Shown piece after piece: positions 1 through 7,202 of a DNA stretch of 10,233 nt. Under the pieces are notes generated by a model. That model made no database searches. It was not told the DNA's origin and worked only from the letters and a program-made list of their open reading frames with translations. Positions within the stretch are counted from its first letter, which is position 1; each line of letters opens with the position of its first letter. Both the position numbers and the translations under genes were made by a program. This stretch comes from Thiomargarita sp. (GTDB lineage Bacteria; Pseudomonadota; Gammaproteobacteria; Beggiatoales; Beggiatoaceae), in NCBI GenBank assembly GCA_023144675.1, contig JAGLFE010000144.1, positions 1 through 10,233 on the forward strand. Reading direction: 5' to 3'.

Positions 1-3000
1 AATGAGGAAATTGAAACTCCCACGCCTGCCCAAAAATTATTATTTGGTGAAACTAGATGTCGTTTACCATGTTGGCATGATTTGGACCATCCAGTTATGC
101 ACGGTGCGGTACAAGGTCCAGAAAGCTGGGCTTACGGTGCAGTATCCAAACATCCTTATGTTACCCATCATTTAGAATCTATTTTAGCCGAAGCTTTTGA
201 AACCTTTACCCAATTATCTAAATTACCTATTGCAGCAATTTCTGATTACCAAACTAAAGATGCCAAAATTGTATTAGTTGCACAGGGTGCGGTAGTTGAA
301 ACTTTAGAAGCCGTTGCGGATTATTTGCGAAAACATAAAGGTTTGAAAATAGGTGTATTGGGAATTCAAAGTTTTAGACCATTTCCAGGAGCGGTTATTG
401 CCCAAGCTTTAGCTCGAAAGTCAATCGTAGCAGTATTAGAACGAGTTGATACTCCTTTGGCAGTTGACCCACCTTTGATGCGTCATATTCGTGCTTCTTT
501 GGAACGGGCATTGGAAAACGGGCGGTTAAATAAAAGCATTCATCTTAATTACCCATTATTAAAAGAACAACAATTACCTCGATTCCGCTCAGTTGTTTAC
601 GGTTTAGGAGGAATGCCAGTTCGAGCCAATGATTTAATTGCCTTATGTGAAAACGTAGTAACTAGTGGACAAGGACGGGTTTTCTTAGGATTTGATTTTG
701 CTAAAGTTTCTAGTTTATATCCTAAACGCCAAGTATTATTAGATCATTTACGGCGTTATTATCCCAATATTACTCAACTGGGTTTGCGAAGCCAACAAAA
801 GTCTCCAGATTTACGTCCCCAAAAATCTTTAACTATTGCCGTTCACCAAGTTTCTAAACAGAGCGGTTTAAATGTTGAAATTAGTAGTTTAATTCAAAAT
901 TTGCAAAGTGGATTTATACGCAGTCGTCCTGGTTTATTTCAAGAACGTTGGCTTACGGGCTGGACTGATTTATTTACTTATTCTCCAACTAAATTGCGTG
1001 ATCCAGGAGATGATTTACCGATTAATGTATTGATATTAACCGCTCCAACTAAAGTTATTCAATCACCTATTTCGGAACTAATTCCAAAAGGCGTATTATT
1101 GGCTGTATGTCAAGCGGATAATGATGAAACACTTTGGAAAAATTTATCTCCCAAATTGCAAGCGGATATTCAGGCTAAACAAGTGCAATTCTATCATGTC
1201 AATTTTTCTAATAATTCCCAAAGTTTAATTTTAGGTGCTTTGTTTCGTATTTTACTGAATACCGAATTATTAAAACAAAAAGAACGGAAAATTATTAGCG
1301 GTTATGAAGCTAGTTTAAAAAATCTGCCAGAAACTGAACAAGCAGTTAGCCAATTTAAACAAGGGATGAAAATGGTGAAACTGGTTGATTATCAATCATT
1401 TTCAGTTTCTAAAGATGAAGCGGTTTGGAATGATGAAGCTCCAATGGCAGTAAGGCATTTAGCTCACGATGCTCCAACTTATGATAGCTTGCCACGCTTT
1501 TGGGACCAAATTGGAGTTTTATATCGCAATGGTGAAACTCATGAAATGATTCCCGATCCCTATATGGCAACTGGTATAGTGCCTTCGCTTTCTTCCACTT
1601 TTCGTGATTTAACTCAAGCCCGAGAAGTTTTGCCAGCTTTTGAACCGAGCAATTGTACTGGTTGTGGTAAATGTTGGACTCGTTGTCCTGATAGCGCACT
1701 TAATGCGATTATTTTAAAACCAAATGATTTATTAGAAGCGGGAATTCGTTTAACTAACGAGTCTTCTTTGCGCATGATTGTTGGAAAATTAGCTGATGGT
1801 ATCTATAGTTTAAGTCGGGATCAAAAGGTACAATTTAACACTTTTGGAGATATGATTCAAGCCGCTTTTGCTGGTTTAAAAGATAAATTACCGTTAAAAG
1901 ATGAACGTAAAACTGCGGTTGTTAAAGCATTGATTGCCTTGAGTCAAAAAATAGGTCATTTGCTAGTTGCCCGCACCGAACCATTTTTTTATGAAGCAGA
2001 ACGTTATCAACACAAAACGGGCGCATTATTATCCATCGTTATTAATCCCAATGCCTGTAAAGCCTGCGCACTTTGTATCGAATCTTGCGAATCCAACGCC
2101 TTATTTCCTTCTACGCAAACATCTAATATCATTGAACAAGCTCATACACGCTGGCATCTTTGGGAACAATTGCCAGATACTTCGGGAGAAATTATTCAAA
2201 AATCTGGTCAAAATCCCATATTGGGGAAATTACCAGCCATTTTATTATCCCGTTATTGCCAATTAGCTATTGCTGGTGGTGATAATGCCGAGGCTGGTTC
2301 GGGGGAAAAATTAGCAGTTCGTTATGTATTAGCCATTACCGAATTTCAACAGCAACCTGAAGTTAATGCCACCATTAAGGAAGTAGCAAAGATACAATAT
2401 CAGTTAAATGCCATAATTCGTAGTACATTATCTAATGCTTTGCCGACTAATGATTTGGATGCTTTGGAAGCAGGTTTGAATGCGGTTAGCTCTAATCAAA
2501 CGCCTTTAACTGAATTAACTCAGAAAATAGAAACAAAACAAAATTTAATTGATGCAACAACTTTAAGTCGCATAGTTAAAATCACGCAGGCATTAAATAA
2601 ATTACATCAGCAGTTATCGCAAGGTGTCCAAGGATTAGGGCGCGCTCGATTGAGTTTAGCTATTGCTCCGGGAACTTTGACAGAATGGGCGGGTTCGTGG
2701 CCAACTAATCCGTTTCAAATGCCGGTTGCTATTGATATGACGGGCGAAACGGTACATTTAGCAGCTGGTTTGTTAGAAGGGCAATTACGCAAAACCATTG
2801 AAAGCATTAAATTACTTCGTCAAGCTCGGCTTGAATTAGAAAATCCCGAAGCAGCCAAGCGGCAAGTTGATGTTGGAGTTATTACTTGGCAGGATTTGAC
2901 TAAAGAAGAACAATCTATGTGTCCACCTTTATTATTAATCGGTAATGAGGAGGTGTTACACAGCAAGGGATTTGCTAGTATAAATCATTTGTTAGCGGGT

Positions 3001-3867
3001 AATTTGCCAATTAAAATTATTATTTTGACTGATTTAGACCTCAATTTAGGAACTAAACAAGTCGCTGGGCAACCGATGGCAGTGGCGAAACAGGCTCGAT
3101 TTAATCCGGGTTTATTAGCTCTATCACAGCGAAATAGTTATGTGGTGCAAACTTCTATCGCCCAGCCAAACCATTTTTTTGCTAGTGTTAATGCTGCACT
3201 TGAGTTTAGTGGTTCGGCTTTAATCTATGCACATACGCCGAGTCCTGACCGACATGGTTTTGAAACTTATCAAACTCTTGCTCAAGCCGATTGGGCAGTT
3301 AAAAGCCGAGTTTTTCCATTATTTACTTATGACCCTGAAAAATCTGGCGTATTTGGAAATCGAATTAGCCTTGAAGGAAATGATTGTATTGAAGACCTTT
3401 GGAATCCAATAGCGGATAAATATATTACGCCTATTGATTGGCTGGTAACGGAAACACGTTTTAAACCCTATTTTTCCCCATTAACGGATGAAGATTCAAC
3501 TCCAATAGAAATAAGTGAATATTTAAAATTGACAGTTAAACTTCGTCATAAAAAAACGCCTTTTATCTTGGTTAAAAATTTTGAAGAGGAAACACGTTTA
3601 AAAATAGCTCTACCATTGATTGCCATTTGCGATGAATGCGCTCAAACTTGGCAAATGTTGCAAGAATTAGCTGGAATTATTACTCCATTTACTACTGATG
3701 TAGAAGCTAAATTAAAATCGCAGTTGGCAGAAAATCATCAAGCAGAATTGGATAGCCTAAAGCAGGATTATGAAAATCAAATCAAAAACTTGCGTTCTAA
3801 GTTGGAAACTGAAATGGCGGTACGGGTTAAAAAGCAATTGATGGTATTGGCAGGTTATGAGGAATAA
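1..3867 (+). CDS. Degenerate pyruvate:ferredoxin oxidoreductase (PFOR/NifJ)-like protein, 5' partial
   Basis: The frame is open from base 1 without a stop, so the gene enters from the left. The TTG at 82 is not the start. The 1288 visible residues begin near NifJ residue 200. Domains in order: end of domain I with HPVMHGAVQGP (about 30-40); transketolase-C-like domain II with SFRPFPG (about 75-200); gamma-like domain III (about 278-450); a linker; ferredoxin motifs CxxCxxCxxxC at Cys552/555/558/562 and Cys686/689/692/696; a TPP-domain homologue (about 760-1130); and a predicted coiled coil (about 1235-1280). In PFOR this domain order cleaves pyruvate to acetyl-CoA and CO2 and reduces ferredoxin. 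Here the proximal-cluster cysteines align with E764, S767, T892 and about S1081. The TPP motif GDG reads G981-N-E, and NTGGQ is lost near 1015-1020. The homology is secure; I infer that the TPP chemistry is lost. The codons match the neighbours and the frame is intact, so it does not look like a pseudogene. Paired hairpins follow the stop. Confidence 0.85.
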   Translation, partial: NEEIETPTPAQKLLFGETRCRLPCWHDLDHPVMHGAVQGPESWAYGAVSKHPYVTHHLESILAEAFETFTQLSKLPIAAISDYQTKDAKIVLVAQGAVVETLEAVADYLRKHKGLKIGVLGIQSFRPFPGAVIAQALARKSIVAVLERVDTPLAVDPPLMRHIRASLERALENGRLNKSIHLNYPLLKEQQLPRFRSVVYGLGGMPVRANDLIALCENVVTSGQGRVFLGFDFAKVSSLYPKRQVLLDHLRRYYPNITQLGLRSQQKSPDLRPQKSLTIAVHQVSKQSGLNVEISSLIQNLQSGFIRSRPGLFQERWLTGWTDLFTYSPTKLRDPGDDLPINVLILTAPTKVIQSPISELIPKGVLLAVCQADNDETLWKNLSPKLQADIQAKQVQFYHVNFSNNSQSLILGALFRILLNTELLKQKERKIISGYEASLKNLPETEQAVSQFKQGMKMVKLVDYQSFSVSKDEAVWNDEAPMAVRHLAHDAPTYDSLPRFWDQIGVLYRNGETHEMIPDPYMATGIVPSLSSTFRDLTQAREVLPAFEPSNCTGCGKCWTRCPDSALNAIILKPNDLLEAGIRLTNESSLRMIVGKLADGIYSLSRDQKVQFNTFGDMIQAAFAGLKDKLPLKDERKTAVVKALIALSQKIGHLLVARTEPFFYEAERYQHKTGALLSIVINPNACKACALCIESCESNALFPSTQTSNIIEQAHTRWHLWEQLPDTSGEIIQKSGQNPILGKLPAILLSRYCQLAIAGGDNAEAGSGEKLAVRYVLAITEFQQQPEVNATIKEVAKIQYQLNAIIRSTLSNALPTNDLDALEAGLNAVSSNQTPLTELTQKIETKQNLIDATTLSRIVKITQALNKLHQQLSQGVQGLGRARLSLAIAPGTLTEWAGSWPTNPFQMPVAIDMTGETVHLAAGLLEGQLRKTIESIKLLRQARLELENPEAAKRQVDVGVITWQDLTKEEQSMCPPLLLIGNEEVLHSKGFASINHLLAGNLPIKIIILTDLDLNLGTKQVAGQPMAVAKQARFNPGLLALSQRNSYVVQTSIAQPNHFFASVNAALEFSGSALIYAHTPSPDRHGFETYQTLAQADWAVKSRVFPLFTYDPEKSGVFGNRISLEGNDCIEDLWNPIADKYITPIDWLVTETRFKPYFSPLTDEDSTPIEISEYLKLTVKLRHKKTPFILVKNFEEETRLKIALPLIAICDECAQTWQMLQELAGIITPFTTDVEAKLKSQLAENHQAELDSLKQDYENQIKNLRSKLETEMAVRVKKQLMVLAGYEE

Positions 3868-3874
3868 GTAAATT

Positions 3875-3896
3875 CTAATTTGGGAATTAAAATTAG
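3875..3896. repeat. Inverted repeat, 7-bp stem, between convergent genes
   Basis: CTAATTT (3875-3881) pairs with AAATTAG (3890-3896) across an 8-nt loop. The stem starts 8 bp after the stop of the PFOR-like gene and lies one base from the next hairpin. It could help end transcription in either direction, but the stem is AT-rich and has no U-tract, so this is only a possibility. A competing AATTC/GAATT pairing overlaps it. Confidence 0.4.
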
Positions 3897-3897
3897 T

Positions 3898-3923
3898 GTT
3901 GGGTTATATTTCGCTAACCCAAC
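3898..3923. repeat. REP-like 9-bp palindrome, possible transcription terminator
   Basis: GTTGGGTTA (3898-3906) is perfectly complementary to TAACCCAAC (3915-3923) around an 8-nt loop. On the minus strand the run reads GTAGGTTGGGTTAGCG and then TAACCCAAC. As recalled, this resembles a palindrome dispersed in many copies through the genomes of cyanobacteria and some sulfur-oxidising gammaproteobacteria. It lies in the 85-bp gap between convergent genes, where such elements often sit and where a stem-loop can end both transcripts. A run of five T follows on the plus strand (3932-3936) but begins 8 nt after the stem, so it is not a classical intrinsic terminator. Confidence 0.6.
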
Positions 3924-3952
3924 CTACATAGTTTTTAACTCTTTTTAAAACT

Positions 3953-6568
3953 TTAAAGCCAACGCATCATACCCATTTCATGTCCATTAGATAATAATTC
4001 ATGGAATGGAAATACGCGAATACGGTAACTCAAATCCCCACTTAAATCAGGTTGGAAAGTTAAACTATAAAGATGTTCATTACTATCGTGTAATTGATGT
4101 TCCGACACAAATTTATAAGAAACCATTTTCTCATCATGTTCCCAAATATTTTGTAAATCTTGCCGAGTCGGTAACAAAATTTCTGGATGATGAATTTTAT
4201 GGGAAAGTAATAGTTCGATCACAATATCTTGCGGATTTAAACCATTTAACTGCACAGCAACTTGTATAGTAATCGGTTCACCATAGGAAAAAGGCTTTTC
4301 TTGTTGGGGCTGTGATAACAAACGTATTTGAAAACCTGACCATTTAGAACGAATCAAATTTTTCCAATTGGCTAATTCTTGCGCTCTAGCATAGTTGTTT
4401 TGCTTAATTTGTTTACCTCTATGATCAGCCGGTAAATACAAATTATTTACGTAATCATCCAACATTCGCATGGTGTTAAAACGGGCTAATATTGTTGCCA
4501 TTGAATGTTTAGAACTTTCTACCCAAGTTTTTGAAAATCCTTCTTCATTACGATCGTAATAGCTTGGAATAACCTCATCTAATAGTACTTCATATAAACT
4601 ACGAGCATCTTCAAAATCTCGTGAATTCTCATCTTTGTTCAAAGATTGTTTAATTCCCCAACCATTGCGTCCATCATAAGATTCTGGCCACCAACCATCT
4701 AATACACTTAGATTTAATCCGCCATTAATTCCAGCCTTCATGCCAGAAGTTCCACTAGCTTCAAGTGGATAAATTGGAGTATTTAACCAAATATCGACCC
4801 CAGAAACTAGGCGGCGGGATAATCCTAAATCGTAACCTTGCACTACTAAAATTTTACCCATAAAGTCAGGTTCACAGCAAATTTTATAGATTTCTTTTAA
4901 TAAGTCTTGTCCTGGATTATCTGCTGGGTGAGCTTTGCCTGCAAAAATAAATACAACAGGTTTATTTATATCATTTACAATTGCTCGTAATTTATCCATA
5001 TCTTTAAACAACAAAGTAGCTCGTTTATAAGTTGCAAATCGGCGAGCAAAACCAATTGTTAAAATATCTGGATTATCTGGATCTACATTTTTTAATAAAC
5101 GTTCTAAATGTGTTTCTGAAATTTGTGAACGAACATGTTGAGCAGTCAAAGTAGTACGTACCACTTTTAACATACGAGCTTTAATAGTTTGTCTGATCTT
5201 CCAAAATAATTTATCTGGAATTTTTGCAACGCCTTGTTCCCAAAATTTGGTATCGAATTGATGATGAATCCATTCAGCACCTAATTTTTCGTCGAACACT
5301 TCGCTCCATTCTCTTGCTAACATAGAAGGAACATGAACGCCATTAGTAACATAGCCAATCGGATTTTCATCAGGGGTAATTTCAGGCCAAAAATACCCAC
5401 AAATTTCAGATGAAATCTGACCATGAATCCGACTCACACCATTTATATGTCTAGCACCATGGATGGCTAAATTAGTCATATTAAAGTCGTGATTATCGCA
5501 ATTAGGTATATAACCTAAACTTAAAAAATCATGTTCAGGTAATTTAAGTTCATGATGGCAATAGGAACCTAAATAATTCATGACTAAATCTTTAGGGAAA
5601 TGGTCATGTCCAGCTGGTACTGGTGTATGAGTTGTAAATACCGTATTGGCAGCAACTATTTCAGTGGCAGCTTCAAAACTTTGTCCAGCTTGAATAAATT
5701 CCCTTATCCTTTCTAAGATTAGAAAAGCAGCATGCCCTTCATTAATATGCCAAATAGTTGGGTCTAAACCAATTTTTCTTAATAAGCGTACTCCACCAAT
5801 ACCTAATACAATTTCTTGTCTAATACGAGTATGTTTATCGCCACCATAAAGTTGGTGAGTAATAGCGCGATCATCCTCATTATTTCGAGCTACATTGGTG
5901 TCTAATAAATATAAGGTAATATGCCCTAATTTTACTTCCCAAGCTTTAATCCAAATTTGCGTTTCGGCAATTTTTACTTCAACGTAAATATCTTCCCCAG
6001 CCTCGTTCTTCAAAGGTTTTATCGGCAAATATTCTGGATCATTGATGGTATAAGTGGAGATTTGATTACCTTCAGAATCAATTTGTTGGTTAAAATAGCC
6101 TTTATGGTAAAATAAACCTACTCCTATAAAAGGTAAACGCATATCGCTGGCTGTTTTACAATGGTCGCCAGCAAGAATACCTAAGCCACCAGAATAAATC
6201 GGCAAACTCTCATGGAAGCCATATTCAGCGCAAAAATAGGCGATTAAAGCATCATCTGCTAATTGTTTGCCGGCATTAGGTTGTTCTTTATCTTGGCAAT
6301 AGTTATCATAATTGGCTAATACTTGTTTATAAGCGTCAATAAATGATTCATCAGTTGTTGCTTGTTCTAATCGATTTTGGTCAATATTACGCAAAAAAAG
6401 TTTGGGATTATGACCTACTTTAATCCATAATTTACTATCTAAGCGTTCAAATATCATTCTAGTTGGAGTATGCCAACTATAACGTAAATCATTCGCTAAT
6501 TCTTCCAGACGTTTTAAAGCATCTGGTAGTATAGGAATGACTTCTAAATTAAATTCTTGGGCGGACAT
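3953..6568 (-). CDS. glgP: Alpha-glucan (glycogen) phosphorylase, GT35, long TIGR02094-type
   Basis: This cytoplasmic, PLP-dependent enzyme releases glucose-1-phosphate from the ends of glycogen or other alpha-1,4-glucans using phosphate. The 871-residue length fits the long bacterial alpha-glucan phosphorylase type. An N-terminal DUF3417-like domain (about 10-100, with LRYSWH) precedes the core. The core motifs are FCAEYGFHESLPIYSGGLG (112-130), INEGHAAF, HTPVPAGHD, YVTNGVHVPSM, IGFARRFATYKRA and FAGKAHPAD. The PLP lysine is K611 in EASGTSGMKAG. A C-terminal beta-rich domain (about 720-871, with YRIRVFPFHE) completes the form. All core motifs look intact. The ATG at 6568 fits the family N-terminus, and a GGA lies about 10 nt upstream as a weak ribosome-binding site. 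The gene stands alone and converges on the PFOR-like gene, with no other glg gene in view, so operon context does not refine its role. The name glgP rests on family; malP-like use on maltodextrins is not excluded. Confidence 0.93.
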   Translation of the reverse strand: MSAQEFNLEVIPILPDALKRLEELANDLRYSWHTPTRMIFERLDSKLWIKVGHNPKLFLRNIDQNRLEQATTDESFIDAYKQVLANYDNYCQDKEQPNAGKQLADDALIAYFCAEYGFHESLPIYSGGLGILAGDHCKTASDMRLPFIGVGLFYHKGYFNQQIDSEGNQISTYTINDPEYLPIKPLKNEAGEDIYVEVKIAETQIWIKAWEVKLGHITLYLLDTNVARNNEDDRAITHQLYGGDKHTRIRQEIVLGIGGVRLLRKIGLDPTIWHINEGHAAFLILERIREFIQAGQSFEAATEIVAANTVFTTHTPVPAGHDHFPKDLVMNYLGSYCHHELKLPEHDFLSLGYIPNCDNHDFNMTNLAIHGARHINGVSRIHGQISSEICGYFWPEITPDENPIGYVTNGVHVPSMLAREWSEVFDEKLGAEWIHHQFDTKFWEQGVAKIPDKLFWKIRQTIKARMLKVVRTTLTAQHVRSQISETHLERLLKNVDPDNPDILTIGFARRFATYKRATLLFKDMDKLRAIVNDINKPVVFIFAGKAHPADNPGQDLLKEIYKICCEPDFMGKILVVQGYDLGLSRRLVSGVDIWLNTPIYPLEASGTSGMKAGINGGLNLSVLDGWWPESYDGRNGWGIKQSLNKDENSRDFEDARSLYEVLLDEVIPSYYDRNEEGFSKTWVESSKHSMATILARFNTMRMLDDYVNNLYLPADHRGKQIKQNNYARAQELANWKNLIRSKWSGFQIRLLSQPQQEKPFSYGEPITIQVAVQLNGLNPQDIVIELLLSHKIHHPEILLPTRQDLQNIWEHDEKMVSYKFVSEHQLHDSNEHLYSLTFQPDLSGDLSYRIRVFPFHELLSNGHEMGMMRWL

Positions 6569-6603
6569 ATTTATTATTCCATTTATGTTATAAAAATATT
6601 ATG

Positions 6604-6616
6604 TACTTAATAAGTA
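6604..6616. promoter_or_regulatory. 13-bp palindrome upstream of glgP
   Basis: TACTTA-A-TAAGTA is a perfect dyad with a single central base, 36-48 bp before the glgP start codon. Its place would suit an operator or activator site. In DNA this AT-rich, short palindromes also arise by chance, so the regulatory role is a guess. Confidence 0.25.
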
Positions 6617-6815
6617 AATTAGTATTTTATAAACTTCTAATATTTATTAAATAAATAAAGCAATCAGTTTAATTCGACACTAATTGTACAAGAAAATTTT
6701 GTATTTTAACATTTTTTAACTTAAACATCAAGTATTAATGGTTTGGGCAGTTTTAAAAAAAAGCTTAATTAAATATAGCTGAAATTTTTAACTTAAATAA
6801 GAGTTTATATAGAGG

Positions 6816-6843
6816 TTGCCACAAATTTATATTTGTGTAGCAA
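6816..6843 (-). terminator. Hairpin downstream of tRNA-Lys, possible terminator
   Basis: CACAAAT (6820-6826) pairs with ATTTGTG (6831-6837) over a TTAT loop. The stem continues as TTGC (6816-6819) with GCAA (6840-6843) past a 2-nt bulge, giving 11 bp in all. It lies 36 nt past the 3' end of the tRNA in its direction of transcription and could end that transcript. No U-tract follows on the minus strand, so a protein-independent terminator is not proven. It could instead be a remnant of a dispersed repeat. Confidence 0.35.
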
Positions 6844-6878
6844 TATGGGAAATGATATGGAAGATATTAGTAAAAATA

Positions 6879-6951
6879 TGGGTCGTGTGCGAATTGAACG
6901 CACGACCAACGGATTAAAAGTCCGGTGCTCTACCAACTGAGCTAACGACCC
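6879..6951 (-). tRNA. tRNA-Lys, anticodon UUU
   Basis: The 73-nt minus-strand sequence folds as a full cloverleaf: acceptor GGGTCGT/ACGACCC, D stem GCTC/GAGC with an AGTTGGTA loop, anticodon loop CTTTTAA with UUU at 6916-6918, and T stem GTGCG/CGCAC with loop TTCAATT. The discriminator is A. It resembles E. coli tRNA-Lys in the acceptor and D arm. Bases 27 and 43 form a C-U mismatch at the top of the anticodon stem. CCA is not encoded (the next bases read TAT), so a nucleotidyltransferase must add it. A37 next to U36 marks it as a t6A substrate, which links it to the nearby tsaD. Confidence 0.97.
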
Positions 6952-6968
6952 CAATTACTTAAAAGACA

Positions 6969-6997
6969 ATTTTAAATCAAATAATGAAAAAATGCAA
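6969..6997 (-). promoter_or_regulatory. Candidate sigma-70 promoter for tRNA-Lys
   Basis: On the minus strand TTGCAT (6997-6992) is followed after exactly 17 bp by TAAAAT (6974-6969). The -10 matches TATAAT at 5 of 6 positions, while the -35 matches only TTG of TTGACA. Transcription would begin near 6962, about 10 nt before the mature tRNA 5' end. No coding gene lies in between, so this would be a promoter for the tRNA alone. Confidence 0.5.
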
Positions 6998-7202
6998 GTG
7001 TTTTTTAATATTTTTTTTATTTTTTATCATTATCTTTAGTGATTTTTTTAATTAAATATTTGATTTATAATAATATTATATAATATAAAAATAATTAATT
7101 TTTTTTCAAACTAGCATTAAATTTTTAAATTATCAATTTTAACTCTCAGATAAATTGTCTAAATTTTTTTCGTAAAAATACATAATTATTATAATTTTGC
7201 CA
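6998..7202. other. Very AT-rich spacer between tRNA-Lys promoter and tsaD
   Basis: By direct count, 7001-7200 contains 21 G or C in 200 bases. It has long T runs and a 14-bp palindrome ATATTATATAATAT (7073-7086). No ORF, ribosome-binding site or clear terminator for tsaD was found. It may simply be a decayed spacer, or a curved-DNA element upstream of the tRNA promoter that supports its strong expression. Confidence 0.6.

Larger units (their letters stand above)
6569..6878. other. Non-coding spacer between glgP and tRNA-Lys
   Basis: This AT-rich spacer has no credible ORF on either strand. It must contain the glgP promoter, but I see no convincing -35/-10 pair on the minus strand. It holds two dyads described separately: a 13-bp palindrome close to the glgP start and a hairpin 36 bp beyond the tRNA 3' end. 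Confidence 0.6.

Noticed and set aside
82..84. TTG as the start codon of the PFOR-like gene
   Set aside because: The frame is open to base 1, and residues before and after it align with the interior of NifJ domain I, so the gene begins outside the window.
1409..1699. Antisense open frame of 96 codons inside the PFOR-like gene
   Set aside because: It lies fully within a strongly supported gene, crosses the first ferredoxin motif, and resembles no family.
1967..2266. Same-strand, out-of-frame open frame of 99 codons
   Set aside because: It overlaps the second ferredoxin motif of the real gene, and its composition looks like a frame shadow.
4006..4269. Plus-strand open frame of 87 codons inside glgP
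   Set aside because: It is antisense to the conserved C-terminal domain of the phosphorylase and has no ribosome-binding site.
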